Notes: generated from the letters alone by a model not told the origin. Positions 20,601-28,550 are shown, numbered from the stretch's first letter. The stretch: DNA of 64,000 bases from Trinickia fusca (GCF_003628145.1 NZ_RBZV01000005.1:62001-126000); one strand, 5' to 3'. Program-made: numbers and translations.

Positions 20601-22136
20601 ATGACGAACCACCGCTTTCGTTCCGAGCCGGGTCACGCACGTCACGACGCCAGCTTCGGCGGCTATCGCCGGCCGGTTCGCGTGGCGTCCTTCGCCGCGG
20701 CGTTTGCGCTGTTCGCGCTGTTTCTGGCGTGGCATGCATCGGACGACGATGAGGCTTCCCCCACCGACGAGTTGCCGCTTTCGCGAGCGCAGGCGCAAAG
20801 TGCTTCGAGGGTGCCGCCGGCTTCGTCGATTTCTCCAGCTTCTCCAGCCACGATGCAGACCGCCGCTTCGGATGCGACCGGTGCACCGAACCCGAACGCC
20901 GGCAGCAACGCAGCGCTCGCAGCCGCGCCGCGCGACGACGCCAACAGCACCGACCTCGTCAAACGCGGTGAATACCTCGCGCGCGCGGGCGACTGCATGG
21001 CTTGCCATACGGCGGACAATAGCCGGCCGTTCGCGGGCGGCTTACCGATGAGCACGCCGTTCGGCACGATCTATACGCCGAATATCACGCCCGACCCCGA
21101 CACGGGCATCGGCCGCTGGAGCGACGCGCAATTCGTCCGTGCAATGCAGGAGGGTATCGGCAAGAGCGGTGAGCATCTGTATCCGGCGTTCCCTTACACG
21201 GAGTACACGCGCGTCGCAGGGCGGGACCTGCTTGCGATCCGTGCCTATCTGAACACGCTCGCGCCGATCCGCTATGCGCCGCCACGCAATGACCTGAGCT
21301 TTCCGTTCAATCAGCGCTGGCTCATGGTCTTCTGGAACCTGTTCAATTTCCGCGAGGGCCGTTTCGTGCCCGATCCCAAGATGAGTCCGCAGTGGAATCG
21401 CGGCGCGTATCTGGTGGAAGGGCTCGCGCACTGCGAGGAATGCCATACGCCGCGCAACTTCATGCAAGGGCTCAAGACCAGCGAGCGATTCTCCGGCGAA
21501 GTGCAGGCTGGCTGGCATGCCTTCAACATCACGCCCGACAAGGCGGGTGGCATCGGCAACTGGAGCGACGACGATCTCGTACGGTATCTGGCGAAGGGCG
21601 CCGTGGCCGGGCGGGCCAATGCAGCAGGGCCGATGGCCGATGTCGTCGAGAACAGCACGCAGTACTTGAGCGATCCCGACTTGCGCGCGATCGGCGTCTA
21701 TCTGCGGTCGCTGCCACCCGTTGCCGGTGGCGCCACGCGCGCACGCGATCAATGGGGCAAGCCTGCCGACGATGTCACGCGCTTGCGCGGGACGGCCATC
21801 GCGGGCGTGAACGGCGCGCAACTGTTCCTCGCCAACTGTGCAACGTGCCATGCCTGGACAGGGCGGGGCATCGGCGCCGACAAGCCGCTTGCCTATCCTT
21901 CGCTGATTCACAACAGCGCCGTTGGCGCGCTTGATGCAGGCAATCTCGCCATGGTGATCCTGCACGGCGTGAGCCGCAAGACGAAGGACGCGGACGTGAT
22001 GATGCCGGCCTTCGCGTCCGAGCTGAACGACGACGAGGTCGCCGCGCTCGCCAATTATGTGACCAGGCAGTTCGGTGACCCACGTGCGACGCTGACGGCT
22101 GCTGATGTCGCCAAGCTGCGCGTGCGCCAGCCATGA
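20601..22136 (+). CDS. Tri-haem cytochrome c subunit of the FAD sugar dehydrogenase
   Basis: This 511-residue membrane-anchored cytochrome takes electrons from the flavoprotein and hands them to the respiratory chain. It has a single membrane segment at about 28-45, then an unusually long Ser/Ala/Pro-rich linker (about 50-115). Three c-type haem sites follow: CMACH (132-136), CEECH (278-282) and CATCH (413-417). The start is the ATG at 20601, 27 bases after the alpha-subunit stop, with only a weak ribosome-binding site. The three genes are spaced as one operon. Confidence 0.92.
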   Translation: MTNHRFRSEPGHARHDASFGGYRRPVRVASFAAAFALFALFLAWHASDDDEASPTDELPLSRAQAQSASRVPPASSISPASPATMQTAASDATGAPNPNAGSNAALAAAPRDDANSTDLVKRGEYLARAGDCMACHTADNSRPFAGGLPMSTPFGTIYTPNITPDPDTGIGRWSDAQFVRAMQEGIGKSGEHLYPAFPYTEYTRVAGRDLLAIRAYLNTLAPIRYAPPRNDLSFPFNQRWLMVFWNLFNFREGRFVPDPKMSPQWNRGAYLVEGLAHCEECHTPRNFMQGLKTSERFSGEVQAGWHAFNITPDKAGGIGNWSDDDLVRYLAKGAVAGRANAAGPMADVVENSTQYLSDPDLRAIGVYLRSLPPVAGGATRARDQWGKPADDVTRLRGTAIAGVNGAQLFLANCATCHAWTGRGIGADKPLAYPSLIHNSAVGALDAGNLAMVILHGVSRKTKDADVMMPAFASELNDDEVAALANYVTRQFGDPRATLTAADVAKLRVRQP

Positions 22137-22195
22137 CGTGATGGGGTGCGCGAAGGCGTTCGAATGCGCCGCGAGAGCGGGACTATCATGCCCAT

Positions 22196-22939
22196 ATGGG
22201 TACGAGTAGCGAGCACTTCCCCGTCATTTGCCGGCATGCGTCGAATATGCAGGGCCGGGACTTCGTCGTCGGCGATCTGCATGGTTGCGTCGACGCGTTG
22301 CGCTATTTGCTGCGCGAAATCGAATTCGACGCAATATGCGACCGGCTGTTTTCTGTCGGCGACCTGATCGATCGCGGCAGCCAGTCGGAGGATGCGATCG
22401 CGTTGCTCGACAAGCCCTGGTTCTATTCGGTACTCGGCAACCACGAAGATGCGCTGTGCCAGGTCGCTGAAGGCAGCATGCCGCGCGCGTGGTGGTACAG
22501 CATCGGCGGAGATTGGAGTGATGTGCTGCCTGACGAGCAGCTGCGGCAGTACGCGCAGCGCCTGCGCAGGCTGCCGCTTGCGCGCGTGATCGGCGAAGGC
22601 GCCCGGCGCTTCAACGTGTTGCATGCCGAGTTCTTCGGCGACGATGCCGAGCTCGATTCGGGGCACTTCACCGAGCGCGTTCGTCAACAGATGCTGTGGG
22701 GGCGAGAGCTCGCGCTTGGCAGTGCCGACGAAGCGCGCCAGCGCGGCTTGTCGACGACATACTGCGGCCACACGCCGATGCGCCAGATGGGCCGTATCGG
22801 CTCGCAGGTCTTCATCGATACGGGCGCGTTTGCGCTGTCGGGCAAGCTGACGATCACCGAGGCGCTGACGCCACGCGCGTGGTCCGTGTCGCTCGATACG
22901 GCTCTGGCGGAAGGGGCCGCCGACATGTCGCTGCCGTGA
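22196..22939 (+). CDS. PPP-family metallophosphatase (PrpA/lambda-phosphatase-like serine/threonine phosphatase)
   Basis: This 247-residue protein carries all three di-metal signature motifs of the PPP family: GDLHGC (about 26-31), GDLIDRG (about 57-63) and GNHED (about 84-88), plus a C-terminal CGHTPMRQMG histidine. It resembles E. coli PrpA/PrpB and phage lambda phosphatase, which dephosphorylate phosphoproteins in vitro. No partner kinase gene lies nearby. The first ATG (22196) is used; an internal ATG just before QGRDFVVGD is possible. Confidence 0.87.
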   Translation: MGTSSEHFPVICRHASNMQGRDFVVGDLHGCVDALRYLLREIEFDAICDRLFSVGDLIDRGSQSEDAIALLDKPWFYSVLGNHEDALCQVAEGSMPRAWWYSIGGDWSDVLPDEQLRQYAQRLRRLPLARVIGEGARRFNVLHAEFFGDDAELDSGHFTERVRQQMLWGRELALGSADEARQRGLSTTYCGHTPMRQMGRIGSQVFIDTGAFALSGKLTITEALTPRAWSVSLDTALAEGAADMSLP

Positions 22940-22969
22940 CGCGGGGCGGGAAGCGTTAGCGCGGCCCGC

Positions 22970-23671
22970 TCATTCGAGCTGATGGAGCTCGAACACGCTG
23001 TCGATCGTGCTGCCGTTCCAGTTGTACTCGAGATAGGCGGCGTGCCGGCAGTCGCGCAGGATGATCGTCTTCAAGGCGGCCAGGCATTCGCCCTGAGCAT
23101 CGCGCACCGACGGATAGACGATACCGGCGCCGCTTGCAGCACGCACGGCGCGGCCCAGCGCTTGCCCCGCACCGTAGTCGCCCGGCGAAAGAACGGCCGG
23201 GTCGAACGAGGCCTCGCCACGCAGATCGATCACTTCGCCGCGGGCGGTTACCGTATAAAGCCGCATCTGCTGCCGGACAGGCGGCTCGTTCGTAGCGGAC
23301 AGAAACGCGCCAGCATGAAAGCGCGTTTCGGCAATGGCCGTGCGGGCTTCGCGCGCGCAGTAGAAGACGCCGTACGTCCCATCGGAAAAGCGGCTGCCGA
23401 GCGGATTCAAATGCGTGAACGCCGCCATGATCGGTCCGCAGCCGGGGCCGAAGCGGCGCTCGGCGGCGGGCACGAGATCGAGCTCGCCGACTTCGGTGCG
23501 CAAACGGTCGTTCGTCATCGCTTCGAGCGCGTACAGCGCACCGAAGTCTTCCGCCGTGGCGACGCGATCGAACAGGTTGACGGCTGGAAAGCGCGTCGGG
23601 ATCACACGATAGGCCGGTGCCCAATCGAGCGCGGTGATGCGCCAGCGCGACAGCCGATCGTCGGCGGTCAC
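22970..23671 (-). CDS. RES-domain toxin of a RES/Xre toxin-antitoxin module
   Basis: RES toxins (for example MbcT) destroy NAD+. This 233-residue protein has the family pattern YRVIPTRFP near the N-terminus, then GSRFSDGTYGVFYCARE and TAIAETRFH with the conserved Arg, Tyr and Glu positions, and ends YNWNGSTIDSVFELHQL. I chose the GTG at 23671 because it overlaps the antitoxin stop as GTGA, implying coupled translation; a longer frame from 23800 lies inside the antitoxin gene. The antitoxin gene comes first, as is usual for this family. Confidence 0.9.
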   Translation of the reverse strand: MTADDRLSRWRITALDWAPAYRVIPTRFPAVNLFDRVATAEDFGALYALEAMTNDRLRTEVGELDLVPAAERRFGPGCGPIMAAFTHLNPLGSRFSDGTYGVFYCAREARTAIAETRFHAGAFLSATNEPPVRQQMRLYTVTARGEVIDLRGEASFDPAVLSPGDYGAGQALGRAVRAASGAGIVYPSVRDAQGECLAALKTIILRDCRHAAYLEYNWNGSTIDSVFELHQLE

Positions 23672-24153
23672 GTCCAGCCGCCGCGCATGGCGTCGAGATA
23701 CTGCCGCACGGCGACGAGGTCGCTCACGTTGCCGGCCAGCATACGATCGAGCGCGCGTGCGCCGCCGAACGGCGCTGCGGTGTTGGGCCGCTTGACCCAT
23801 GCATCGGAGGCCTGCGCGTTCGGTAGCAGGATCTGCAATGCCTTGTAGATGCCGAGCAGCAACGACAGCCGCTCGAGTGTATCGCGCGAGAGCCGCGCGG
23901 ATTCAGGCGTGGCCTTCCATTTGAAGAACGTGGAGCGGCCGGGCGAGCCGAGCAGGACGATCTGTTCATCCGACGAAAGATCCCAGTCGCGTGCGATGTT
24001 GAAGAACGCGCGCAGTCCGGCTGCCGACATCTCGGCGACTGAATGCTCGGTATCCGGCGCTTGGGCCGCGTGCGTACTGGAACTGGCGGACGACGGTCGA
24101 TGCGAGGTGGCGGCAGGCATGCTGGACAATCTCGAAGCGGACTGTGACTTCAT
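23668..24153 (-). CDS. Xre/MbcA/ParS-type antitoxin (DUF2384)
   Basis: This 161-residue protein is the antitoxin for the RES protein encoded directly downstream. The middle holds a helix-turn-helix-like part (DWDLSSDEQIVLLGSPGRST, LSRDTLERLSLLLGIYKAL). The C-terminus carries the DUF2384 toxin-binding segment, with FGGARALDRMLAGNVSDL and then RQYLDAMRGGW. The first 40 residues are Ser/Ala-rich and poorly conserved. The ATG at 24153 has only a weak AGAGATGGA upstream; later ATG codons are possible. Such antitoxins usually repress their own promoter, which would lie in the 63 bases after the EamA gene. Confidence 0.88.
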   Translation of the reverse strand: MKSQSASRLSSMPAATSHRPSSASSSTHAAQAPDTEHSVAEMSAAGLRAFFNIARDWDLSSDEQIVLLGSPGRSTFFKWKATPESARLSRDTLERLSLLLGIYKALQILLPNAQASDAWVKRPNTAAPFGGARALDRMLAGNVSDLVAVRQYLDAMRGGWT

Positions 24154-24216
24154 GCTAGTCCATCTCTGGATTAAGGCAAGCCGAGCAAGACCGCGCACGT
24201 GCGCGGATCGAATCGC

Positions 24217-25155
24217 CTAGCTCGTCGTGTCGAGCGCTCCAGCGGCCCGAGACGCCGCGCGATCGGGCCAGCATTGGCAGACGATGAGCCCCGTGAGCAT
24301 GAGTGCGCAGCCGCCGAGCGCGCGTGTCGTCAGCGTCTCGCCCAGGGCGAGCCAACCCGCGAGCGCGGCGAACACGCCTTCCATGCTGAAGATGACGGCC
24401 GCGTGCGCGGGGGCCGCATGGCGTTGCGCGACCACCTGGATCGTGTAGCCGATGCCGACCGACAGCACGCCGCCATACAGGATCGCGGGCAGCGCGCGCA
24501 TGACCGATTGCAGCCGCAGCGGCTCGCACGCGAGCCCGATCGCGAGGCACACGATGCCGCACGTCGCGAATTGGACGAACGACAGCACGAGCGGATCGCG
24601 CGAGCGCGCAAAGCGTCCGACGAGCAGGACTTGCAACGACACAACGAGCGCGCAGCCGAGTTGATACCAGTCGCCGTTGTGCACGACGAACGAGCTATCG
24701 ACGCTGAGGAAATACATACCGAGGACGGCGAGCAGCGCGCCGAGCCAGGTGCCGGGGCCGGTGCGATGGCCGAGCGCGGCACCCAAGAGCGGCACGACGA
24801 TCACGTATAGCGAGCTGATGAAGCCGGCGTTGGCGACCTGCGTATCGCGCAAGCCGATCTGCTGCATGGAGATGGCGACGGCGAGCACGATGCCGAGTGC
24901 GATGCCGGGCCATGCGAGGCGAGGGCGTTGCACGAGGGAGACGAGCGCCGGGCGCGACGCGGGTCGCAGGCTCATCGACAGCACGACGGCCGAACCGAGC
25001 AGAAAGCGCAGGCCCGTAAACAGGAACGGACCGATGACATCGAGGCTCACGCGCTGGGCCACGAACGCGGAGCCCCATATCATCGCGGCAAACAGCATCA
25101 GCAGATTGGCGCGCGTGTGGGGGTTCGTGGCGAGTTGTCGAGTCGGGAACGGCAT
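24217..25155 (-). CDS. EamA/DMT-family transporter
   Basis: This 312-residue integral membrane protein has about ten hydrophobic segments in two EamA repeats. Repeat one starts LLMLFAAMIWGSAFVAQ (about 18-34). Repeat two covers about 170-300 and includes FSMEGVFAALAGWLALGETL. Members export metabolites or amino acids; the substrate here is unknown. The ATG at 25155 lies nine bases from the start of a divergent AraC-type gene fragment, so that regulator may once have controlled this exporter. Confidence 0.87.
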   Translation of the reverse strand: MPFPTRQLATNPHTRANLLMLFAAMIWGSAFVAQRVSLDVIGPFLFTGLRFLLGSAVVLSMSLRPASRPALVSLVQRPRLAWPGIALGIVLAVAISMQQIGLRDTQVANAGFISSLYVIVVPLLGAALGHRTGPGTWLGALLAVLGMYFLSVDSSFVVHNGDWYQLGCALVVSLQVLLVGRFARSRDPLVLSFVQFATCGIVCLAIGLACEPLRLQSVMRALPAILYGGVLSVGIGYTIQVVAQRHAAPAHAAVIFSMEGVFAALAGWLALGETLTTRALGGCALMLTGLIVCQCWPDRAASRAAGALDTTS

Positions 25156-25164
25156 CGGTCAGAG

Positions 25165-25470
25165 ATGGATTTTTTCGCGCAGTCCTCGAGTATATCGATA
25201 CGCATCTCGACGAGCGGCTCGACGTCGAGCGCTTGAGCTGCGTGGCGGTGCTGTCGAAGCATCACTTTCATCGACAGTTCACGGTGTGGTTTGGTATCGG
25301 CGTGGCGCGCTATGTGCAGCTATCCCGGCTCAAGCGGGCTTTGTACCGACTCGCGTTTCGCAATGGCGAGCGCATCGTCGAGATCGCGCTCGAGTGCGGC
25401 TATGACGGCCCCGAGGCGTTCGCGCGCGCATTTCGGCAGCACGTGGGTGCTGCCACTGACCTGAACAAGC
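25165..25470 (+). pseudogene. AraC-family regulator fragment (frameshifted, effector domain missing)
   Basis: The ATG at 25165 opens as MDFFAQSS, but the next frame encodes a clear AraC helix-turn-helix domain from about 25176 to 25450: AVLEYIDTHLDERLDVERL, KHHFHRQFTVWFG, RLKRALYRLAF, IVEIALECGYDGPEAFARAF. One extra T in the T6 run at 25170-25175 would join the frames as MDFFRAVLEYID, so this looks like a one-base loss. After HVG the sequence stops resembling AraC proteins, and the frame runs on antisense to the next gene, so the usual GyrI-like effector-binding half is absent. It is divergent from the EamA gene. Confidence 0.75.
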
Positions 25471-25490
25471 TCACAGTCTCGGGCTCCGGC

Positions 25491-26630
25491 TCACACGAAC
25501 CGCACGCAATAAACCGGCGGCAGATGTGCCGACACCTCCTGCCAGTGCTCCCCCGCATCGTCCGACATCCAGAGCCCACCTGTCGTCGAGCCCATCGCGA
25601 GCCGGGTGCCCGTCGCGTCGACGTCGAGCCCGTGCCGATAAACGAGGTCGTACGCCGGTGCCGGCGGCAAGCCCTGCGAGAAGCGCTCGAACGTGCGCCC
25701 ACCGTCGCGCGTGCGCGTGACTTCAAAATGCCCATCCACCGGAATGCGGCAGGCGTCCTTGACCGCTGGCACGAACCAGGCGGTATCGGGCTCGCGCGGA
25801 TGCACTGCTACGGCGAAGCCAAAGCTCGACGGCTGAGCCTCGATGCGGTGCCAGTTTTCGGCGCCGTCGGTCGAGCGGAATATCGCGCAGTGATGCTGTG
25901 TCCACAGCACGTCGGGCTGCGCCGGGCAGCGTACGACCCGATGCGGGTCCTGGACGTTCTCTTCGCCGCGCCGCTCCGGCGGCATGTAGTCGGCTTCCAT
26001 GCCGCGCGCGGCCGGCCGCCAGTGTGTGCCGCCGTCCGAGGTTTGCCATACGCCGCCGCACGACACGCCGACAGTCACGTGACGGCTGTCGCGCGGGTCG
26101 ACCATGATCGAATGAATGCCGGCATGATCGTAGCCGCCGCCCATCCACTCGCGCCGCTCGGGGCGGTCCCATAGCGCGCGGTTCAGCGTCCAGCTTTCGC
26201 CGCCGTCGTCGGAGCGAAAGAGCCCGCCCGGGATCGTGCCGGCCCATAGCGAGCCGGGTTCGTCGGCGCCGCCGGGCTCTAGCGTCCAGATCTGCTCGAC
26301 CGACCACGGCGTATTGTCTTCCGGCGCCGCTGCACTGGTGCCGCCGTCCGCGTTGGTGGCCGCTTCAGGCTTGGGCGGATAGGCGGGCGTCGTGCACGGC
26401 TCCCATTCGGTCTGGCCTGCGCGCAGCCGATGCAACTTCACGCCGAAATGACCGAGGTTGAGCGCGGCATATAGCGTGCCGTCGCGCGGATCGGGCAGCA
26501 CCGCGCTCACGGGCTCGCCGACGAAGTGCAACGCATTCTGCTGCCAGCTTGGCGGTGCACTGTCGCCGCGCGAGGTGCGCGTGAACTCGAACAGTCCCTT
26601 GCGGGTGGCGACGAGCAGTCGATCGTTCAT
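25491..26630 (-). CDS. BNR/Asp-box repeat (sialidase-like beta-propeller) protein
   Basis: This 379-residue protein is a predicted beta-propeller with at least five Asp-box motifs: SDDGGESW, SDGGTHW, STDGAENW, RDGGRTF and SDDAGEHW. It starts MNDRLLVATRKGLFEF, with no signal peptide, so it is probably cytoplasmic. Proteins of this kind are often labelled glycosyl hydrolase or sialidase, but the fold alone does not show that activity. The ATG at 26630 has GGAG about ten bases before it; an upstream extension to 26759 has no homology. A ThiS-like gene lies upstream on the same strand beyond an inserted toxin-antitoxin module. Confidence 0.85.
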   Translation of the reverse strand: MNDRLLVATRKGLFEFTRTSRGDSAPPSWQQNALHFVGEPVSAVLPDPRDGTLYAALNLGHFGVKLHRLRAGQTEWEPCTTPAYPPKPEAATNADGGTSAAAPEDNTPWSVEQIWTLEPGGADEPGSLWAGTIPGGLFRSDDGGESWTLNRALWDRPERREWMGGGYDHAGIHSIMVDPRDSRHVTVGVSCGGVWQTSDGGTHWRPAARGMEADYMPPERRGEENVQDPHRVVRCPAQPDVLWTQHHCAIFRSTDGAENWHRIEAQPSSFGFAVAVHPREPDTAWFVPAVKDACRIPVDGHFEVTRTRDGGRTFERFSQGLPPAPAYDLVYRHGLDVDATGTRLAMGSTTGGLWMSDDAGEHWQEVSAHLPPVYCVRFV

Positions 26631-26762
26631 CCATTTGCTCCGAGAAGTCCCGGACTTTAGTCCCCGGCTTACCCACAGTTCTTCATTGTAGGACGCAGCA
26701 CACGGCGTTACCTTTCGCACCTCTATTGATACGTACCGGCTGAGAATCTGCGGCTGCATTCA

Positions 26763-26824
26763 GGATAGCCGGCCCTGGACTGCCCCGGGGAAGTCCAGGC
26801 TTAGGGTAGGAAGCGAGGTTATCC
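26763..26824. repeat. Nested hairpin upstream of the toxin-antitoxin module
   Basis: CCTGGACT (26774-26781) and AGTCCAGG (26792-26799) form a perfect eight-base stem around a loop that contains CCCCGGGG. Outer arms GGATAGCC (26763-26770) and GGTTATCC (26817-26824) match at seven of eight positions. No T-run follows on either strand, so a terminator is unlikely. It may mark the junction of the inserted segment. Confidence 0.45.
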
Positions 26825-26862
26825 GATTGGTCGACTCGACTAGGTCAGCCCAACGCAGCACA

Positions 26863-26884
26863 ATTGTAGCTTTTAAGCTACAAT
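26863..26884. promoter_or_regulatory. Palindromic operator of the HigBA-like module
   Basis: ATTGTAGCTT and AAGCTACAAT form a perfect ten-base inverted repeat with a two-base centre, ending eight bases before the toxin start codon. A palindrome overlapping the promoter is the usual binding site for the antitoxin of such modules, so autorepression is inferred. The AT-rich sequence stands out from its surroundings. Confidence 0.7.
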
Positions 26885-26891
26885 CATATCC

Positions 26892-27209
26892 ATGATCGAA
26901 CTCCTTCGATATCGGAGCGCGGACGGCCGCGAGCCGATAACGGAATGGCTCAGTGCAATTCGCGACAAGACGGCTCAAGCGCGCATCCGGATGCGCCTAA
27001 GGCAGGTCCAGGCTGGGAATTTCGGTGACTGTGAACCCGTAGGGGAAGGTGTCATTGAGTTGCGCGTCCATGTTGGCGCTGGCTACCGCGTGTATTGCGG
27101 CCGGCATGGGAAGCTCATCGTCTTGTTGCTTTGTGGCGGCGACAAGAGCAGCCAGACGGCAGACATCAAACGGGCCAAGGAATGGTGGTTGAAATGGAAA
27201 CGGAGGTAG
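26892..27209 (+). CDS. HigB/RelE-superfamily toxin (phage-derived Gp49-like)
   Basis: This 105-residue protein belongs to the RelE-like addiction toxins of the Gp49/HigB type, which cut mRNA on the ribosome. Typical parts are YRSADGREPITEWLSAIRD at the start, IRMRLRQVQAGNFGD in the middle, and ELRVHVGAGYRVYCG followed by LIVLLLCGGDKSSQ, then the Lys/Arg/Trp-rich C-terminus. The toxin gene precedes the antitoxin gene, as in other higBA loci. Its base composition looks less GC-rich than neighbouring genes. The start is the ATG just after the palindromic operator. Confidence 0.9.
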   Translation: MIELLRYRSADGREPITEWLSAIRDKTAQARIRMRLRQVQAGNFGDCEPVGEGVIELRVHVGAGYRVYCGRHGKLIVLLLCGGDKSSQTADIKRAKEWWLKWKRR

Positions 27210-27211
27210 TC

Positions 27212-27541
27212 GTGAGCAAACTCACGGGTGCGGTGTCGCACCACGAGGCGGAAATCGCCGAACTGCGAAACGACCACGAATTGGCGGTCGCATATCTGAA
27301 AGCCGCGATGGAATCACTCGACAGCCCCGATGATCGGGCGGCGGGTCTCCTGGCACTGCGTACGGTGGCAGAAGCCTACGGCGGTTTAGGCGTGGTGGCG
27401 GCCTCGGCGGGGATTAGTCGTGAGTCACTCTATCGGGCACTCTCAGCGAAAGGCAATCCTACGCTCAAGACGTTACTTGCGGTGCTGAGAGCAGTCGGCA
27501 TGAGGTTATCGGTGGAGCCCGACGATCATGCGCACGCGTAA
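27212..27541 (+). CDS. HigA-type antitoxin (addiction module antidote, HTH)
   Basis: This 109-residue protein is the antitoxin partner of the preceding HigB-like toxin. AVAYLKAAMESLDSPDD matches the start of this antidote family, and VVAASAGISRESLYRALS followed by NPTLKTLLAVLRAVGMRLSV is its Cro/C1-like helix-turn-helix. I chose the GTG at 27212: GGAGG lies five bases before it and overlaps the end of the toxin gene. ATG codons at 27182 and 27194 would give longer products with poorer spacing. Only two bases separate the toxin stop from this start, so the pair is co-translated. Confidence 0.88.
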   Translation: MSKLTGAVSHHEAEIAELRNDHELAVAYLKAAMESLDSPDDRAAGLLALRTVAEAYGGLGVVAASAGISRESLYRALSAKGNPTLKTLLAVLRAVGMRLSVEPDDHAHA

Positions 27542-27621
27542 GCGGTGCGCAGCGGCGCTAAGGGTGACGCCGACGGCCTATATCGTACCCGCGGTCTTCT
27601 CTAAGCAGGCGGCAGGCGGAT

Positions 27622-27891
27622 CTAACCGCCCGACAGCGCTTGCACGACGTAGATGCGGCTCGCTTCGCTGACCGCATCGGACAGCCGTTGTCGGTCGTGC
27701 ACGGGCCGTCCGTCGACGAACACGACCAGATGGCGGCGCAGGGCTCCTTGATCGTCGAGGATGTAACCGCGCAGCCTCGGCTCGTCGACAAACGCGGCCG
27801 ACAGCGCTTCGCCGACCGAGCGCGCAGCCACGTCACGTTCAGGCAGGGCGAAATGCCGCTGGATCGATGCGGCGAAAAATAAGTGCGCCAT
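27622..27891 (-). CDS. ThiS/MoaD-family ubiquitin-like sulfur carrier protein
   Basis: This 89-residue beta-grasp protein ends in SGG, the diglycine tail that an E1-like enzyme adenylates and thiocarboxylates in ThiS and MoaD. RGYILDDQGALRRHLVVFVDG and SRIYVVQALSGG are the clearest parts. No thiazole, molybdopterin or E1-like gene lies nearby, so this is probably not the housekeeping ThiS or MoaD. The ATG at 27891 fits the family start. From memory, close relatives are found beside BNR-repeat proteins, and such a gene lies downstream on this strand past the toxin-antitoxin module. Confidence 0.82.
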   Translation of the reverse strand: MAHLFFAASIQRHFALPERDVAARSVGEALSAAFVDEPRLRGYILDDQGALRRHLVVFVDGRPVHDRQRLSDAVSEASRIYVVQALSGG

Positions 27892-28046
27892 ATTGGGCAA
27901 ACAAAGCGATGGGGCAGTGTTTCAGTGTAGGCGATGACTTCGCTGCGGGAATTGCCGCGCTGCGGTAGATTGCGCCGGTGGCCCTGCACGGCGCCGCACA
28001 GCGATGAAAGCGACCCCGATACCCCGATGATCAGGAGACCGATTCG

Positions 28047-28499
28047 ATGACGATCACGATACGCAGGATCGAAGCGCGCGACGAGGCGCGCTGGCGCGAA
28101 CTCTGGGACGGCTACACGCGCTTTTACGAACGCGAGCCGTCGGAGGCGATCACGCGTCACGCGTGGACTCGCATCTTCGATGCCGCCTCGCCCGTGTACG
28201 CGATCGTGGCCGAGGACGAGCGCGGCGTGGTCGTCGGCATGGCGAATTACCTCGTGCACGAAAGCACGTCGTTGCTGACCCCCGTCTGCTATTTGCAGGA
28301 TCTGTTCGTCGATCCGGCCGTGCGCGCGGGCGGCATCGGCCGCCAGCTCATCGACTGGCTGGTCGATGAGACGCGGCGCCAAGGCTGGTCGCGGCTGTAT
28401 TGGAATACGAAAGAGAACAACTATCGTGCGCGTGCGCTATACGACAGCTATACGCCGCACAGCGGCTTCGTGCGTTACGTGATCGACACGGCTAATTGA
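28047..28499 (+). CDS. GNAT-family N-acetyltransferase
   Basis: This 150-residue protein has the GNAT fold. TITIRRIEARDEARWRELWD starts it, CYLQDLFVDPAVRAGGIGRQ (about 90-109) holds the acetyl-CoA pyrophosphate-binding loop, and LYWNTKENNYRARALYD is motif B. The acceptor is unknown. The gene stands alone on the plus strand between the ThiS-like gene and a LysR gene. Confidence 0.9.
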   Translation: MTITIRRIEARDEARWRELWDGYTRFYEREPSEAITRHAWTRIFDAASPVYAIVAEDERGVVVGMANYLVHESTSLLTPVCYLQDLFVDPAVRAGGIGRQLIDWLVDETRRQGWSRLYWNTKENNYRARALYDSYTPHSGFVRYVIDTAN

Positions 28500-28550
28500 C
28501 GCAGACACCCATCCGCACATCTGGCACCAAGGCCTACGCCAATGTCGACC

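Noticed and set aside
25233-26174. A 313-codon plus-strand frame starting within the AraC-like HTH
   Set aside because: Only the first 70 or so codons resemble AraC. The rest is antisense to the BNR gene with its Asp-boxes.
26760-27560. An integron gene cassette carrying the toxin-antitoxin module
   Set aside because: The flanking hairpin lacks the attC core sites (RYYYAAC and GTTRRRY), and no second cassette is present.
27622-27891. Housekeeping ThiS or MoaD
   Set aside because: No thi or moa genes are nearby, and the protein at 89 residues is longer than ThiS; assigning either pathway would be a guess.
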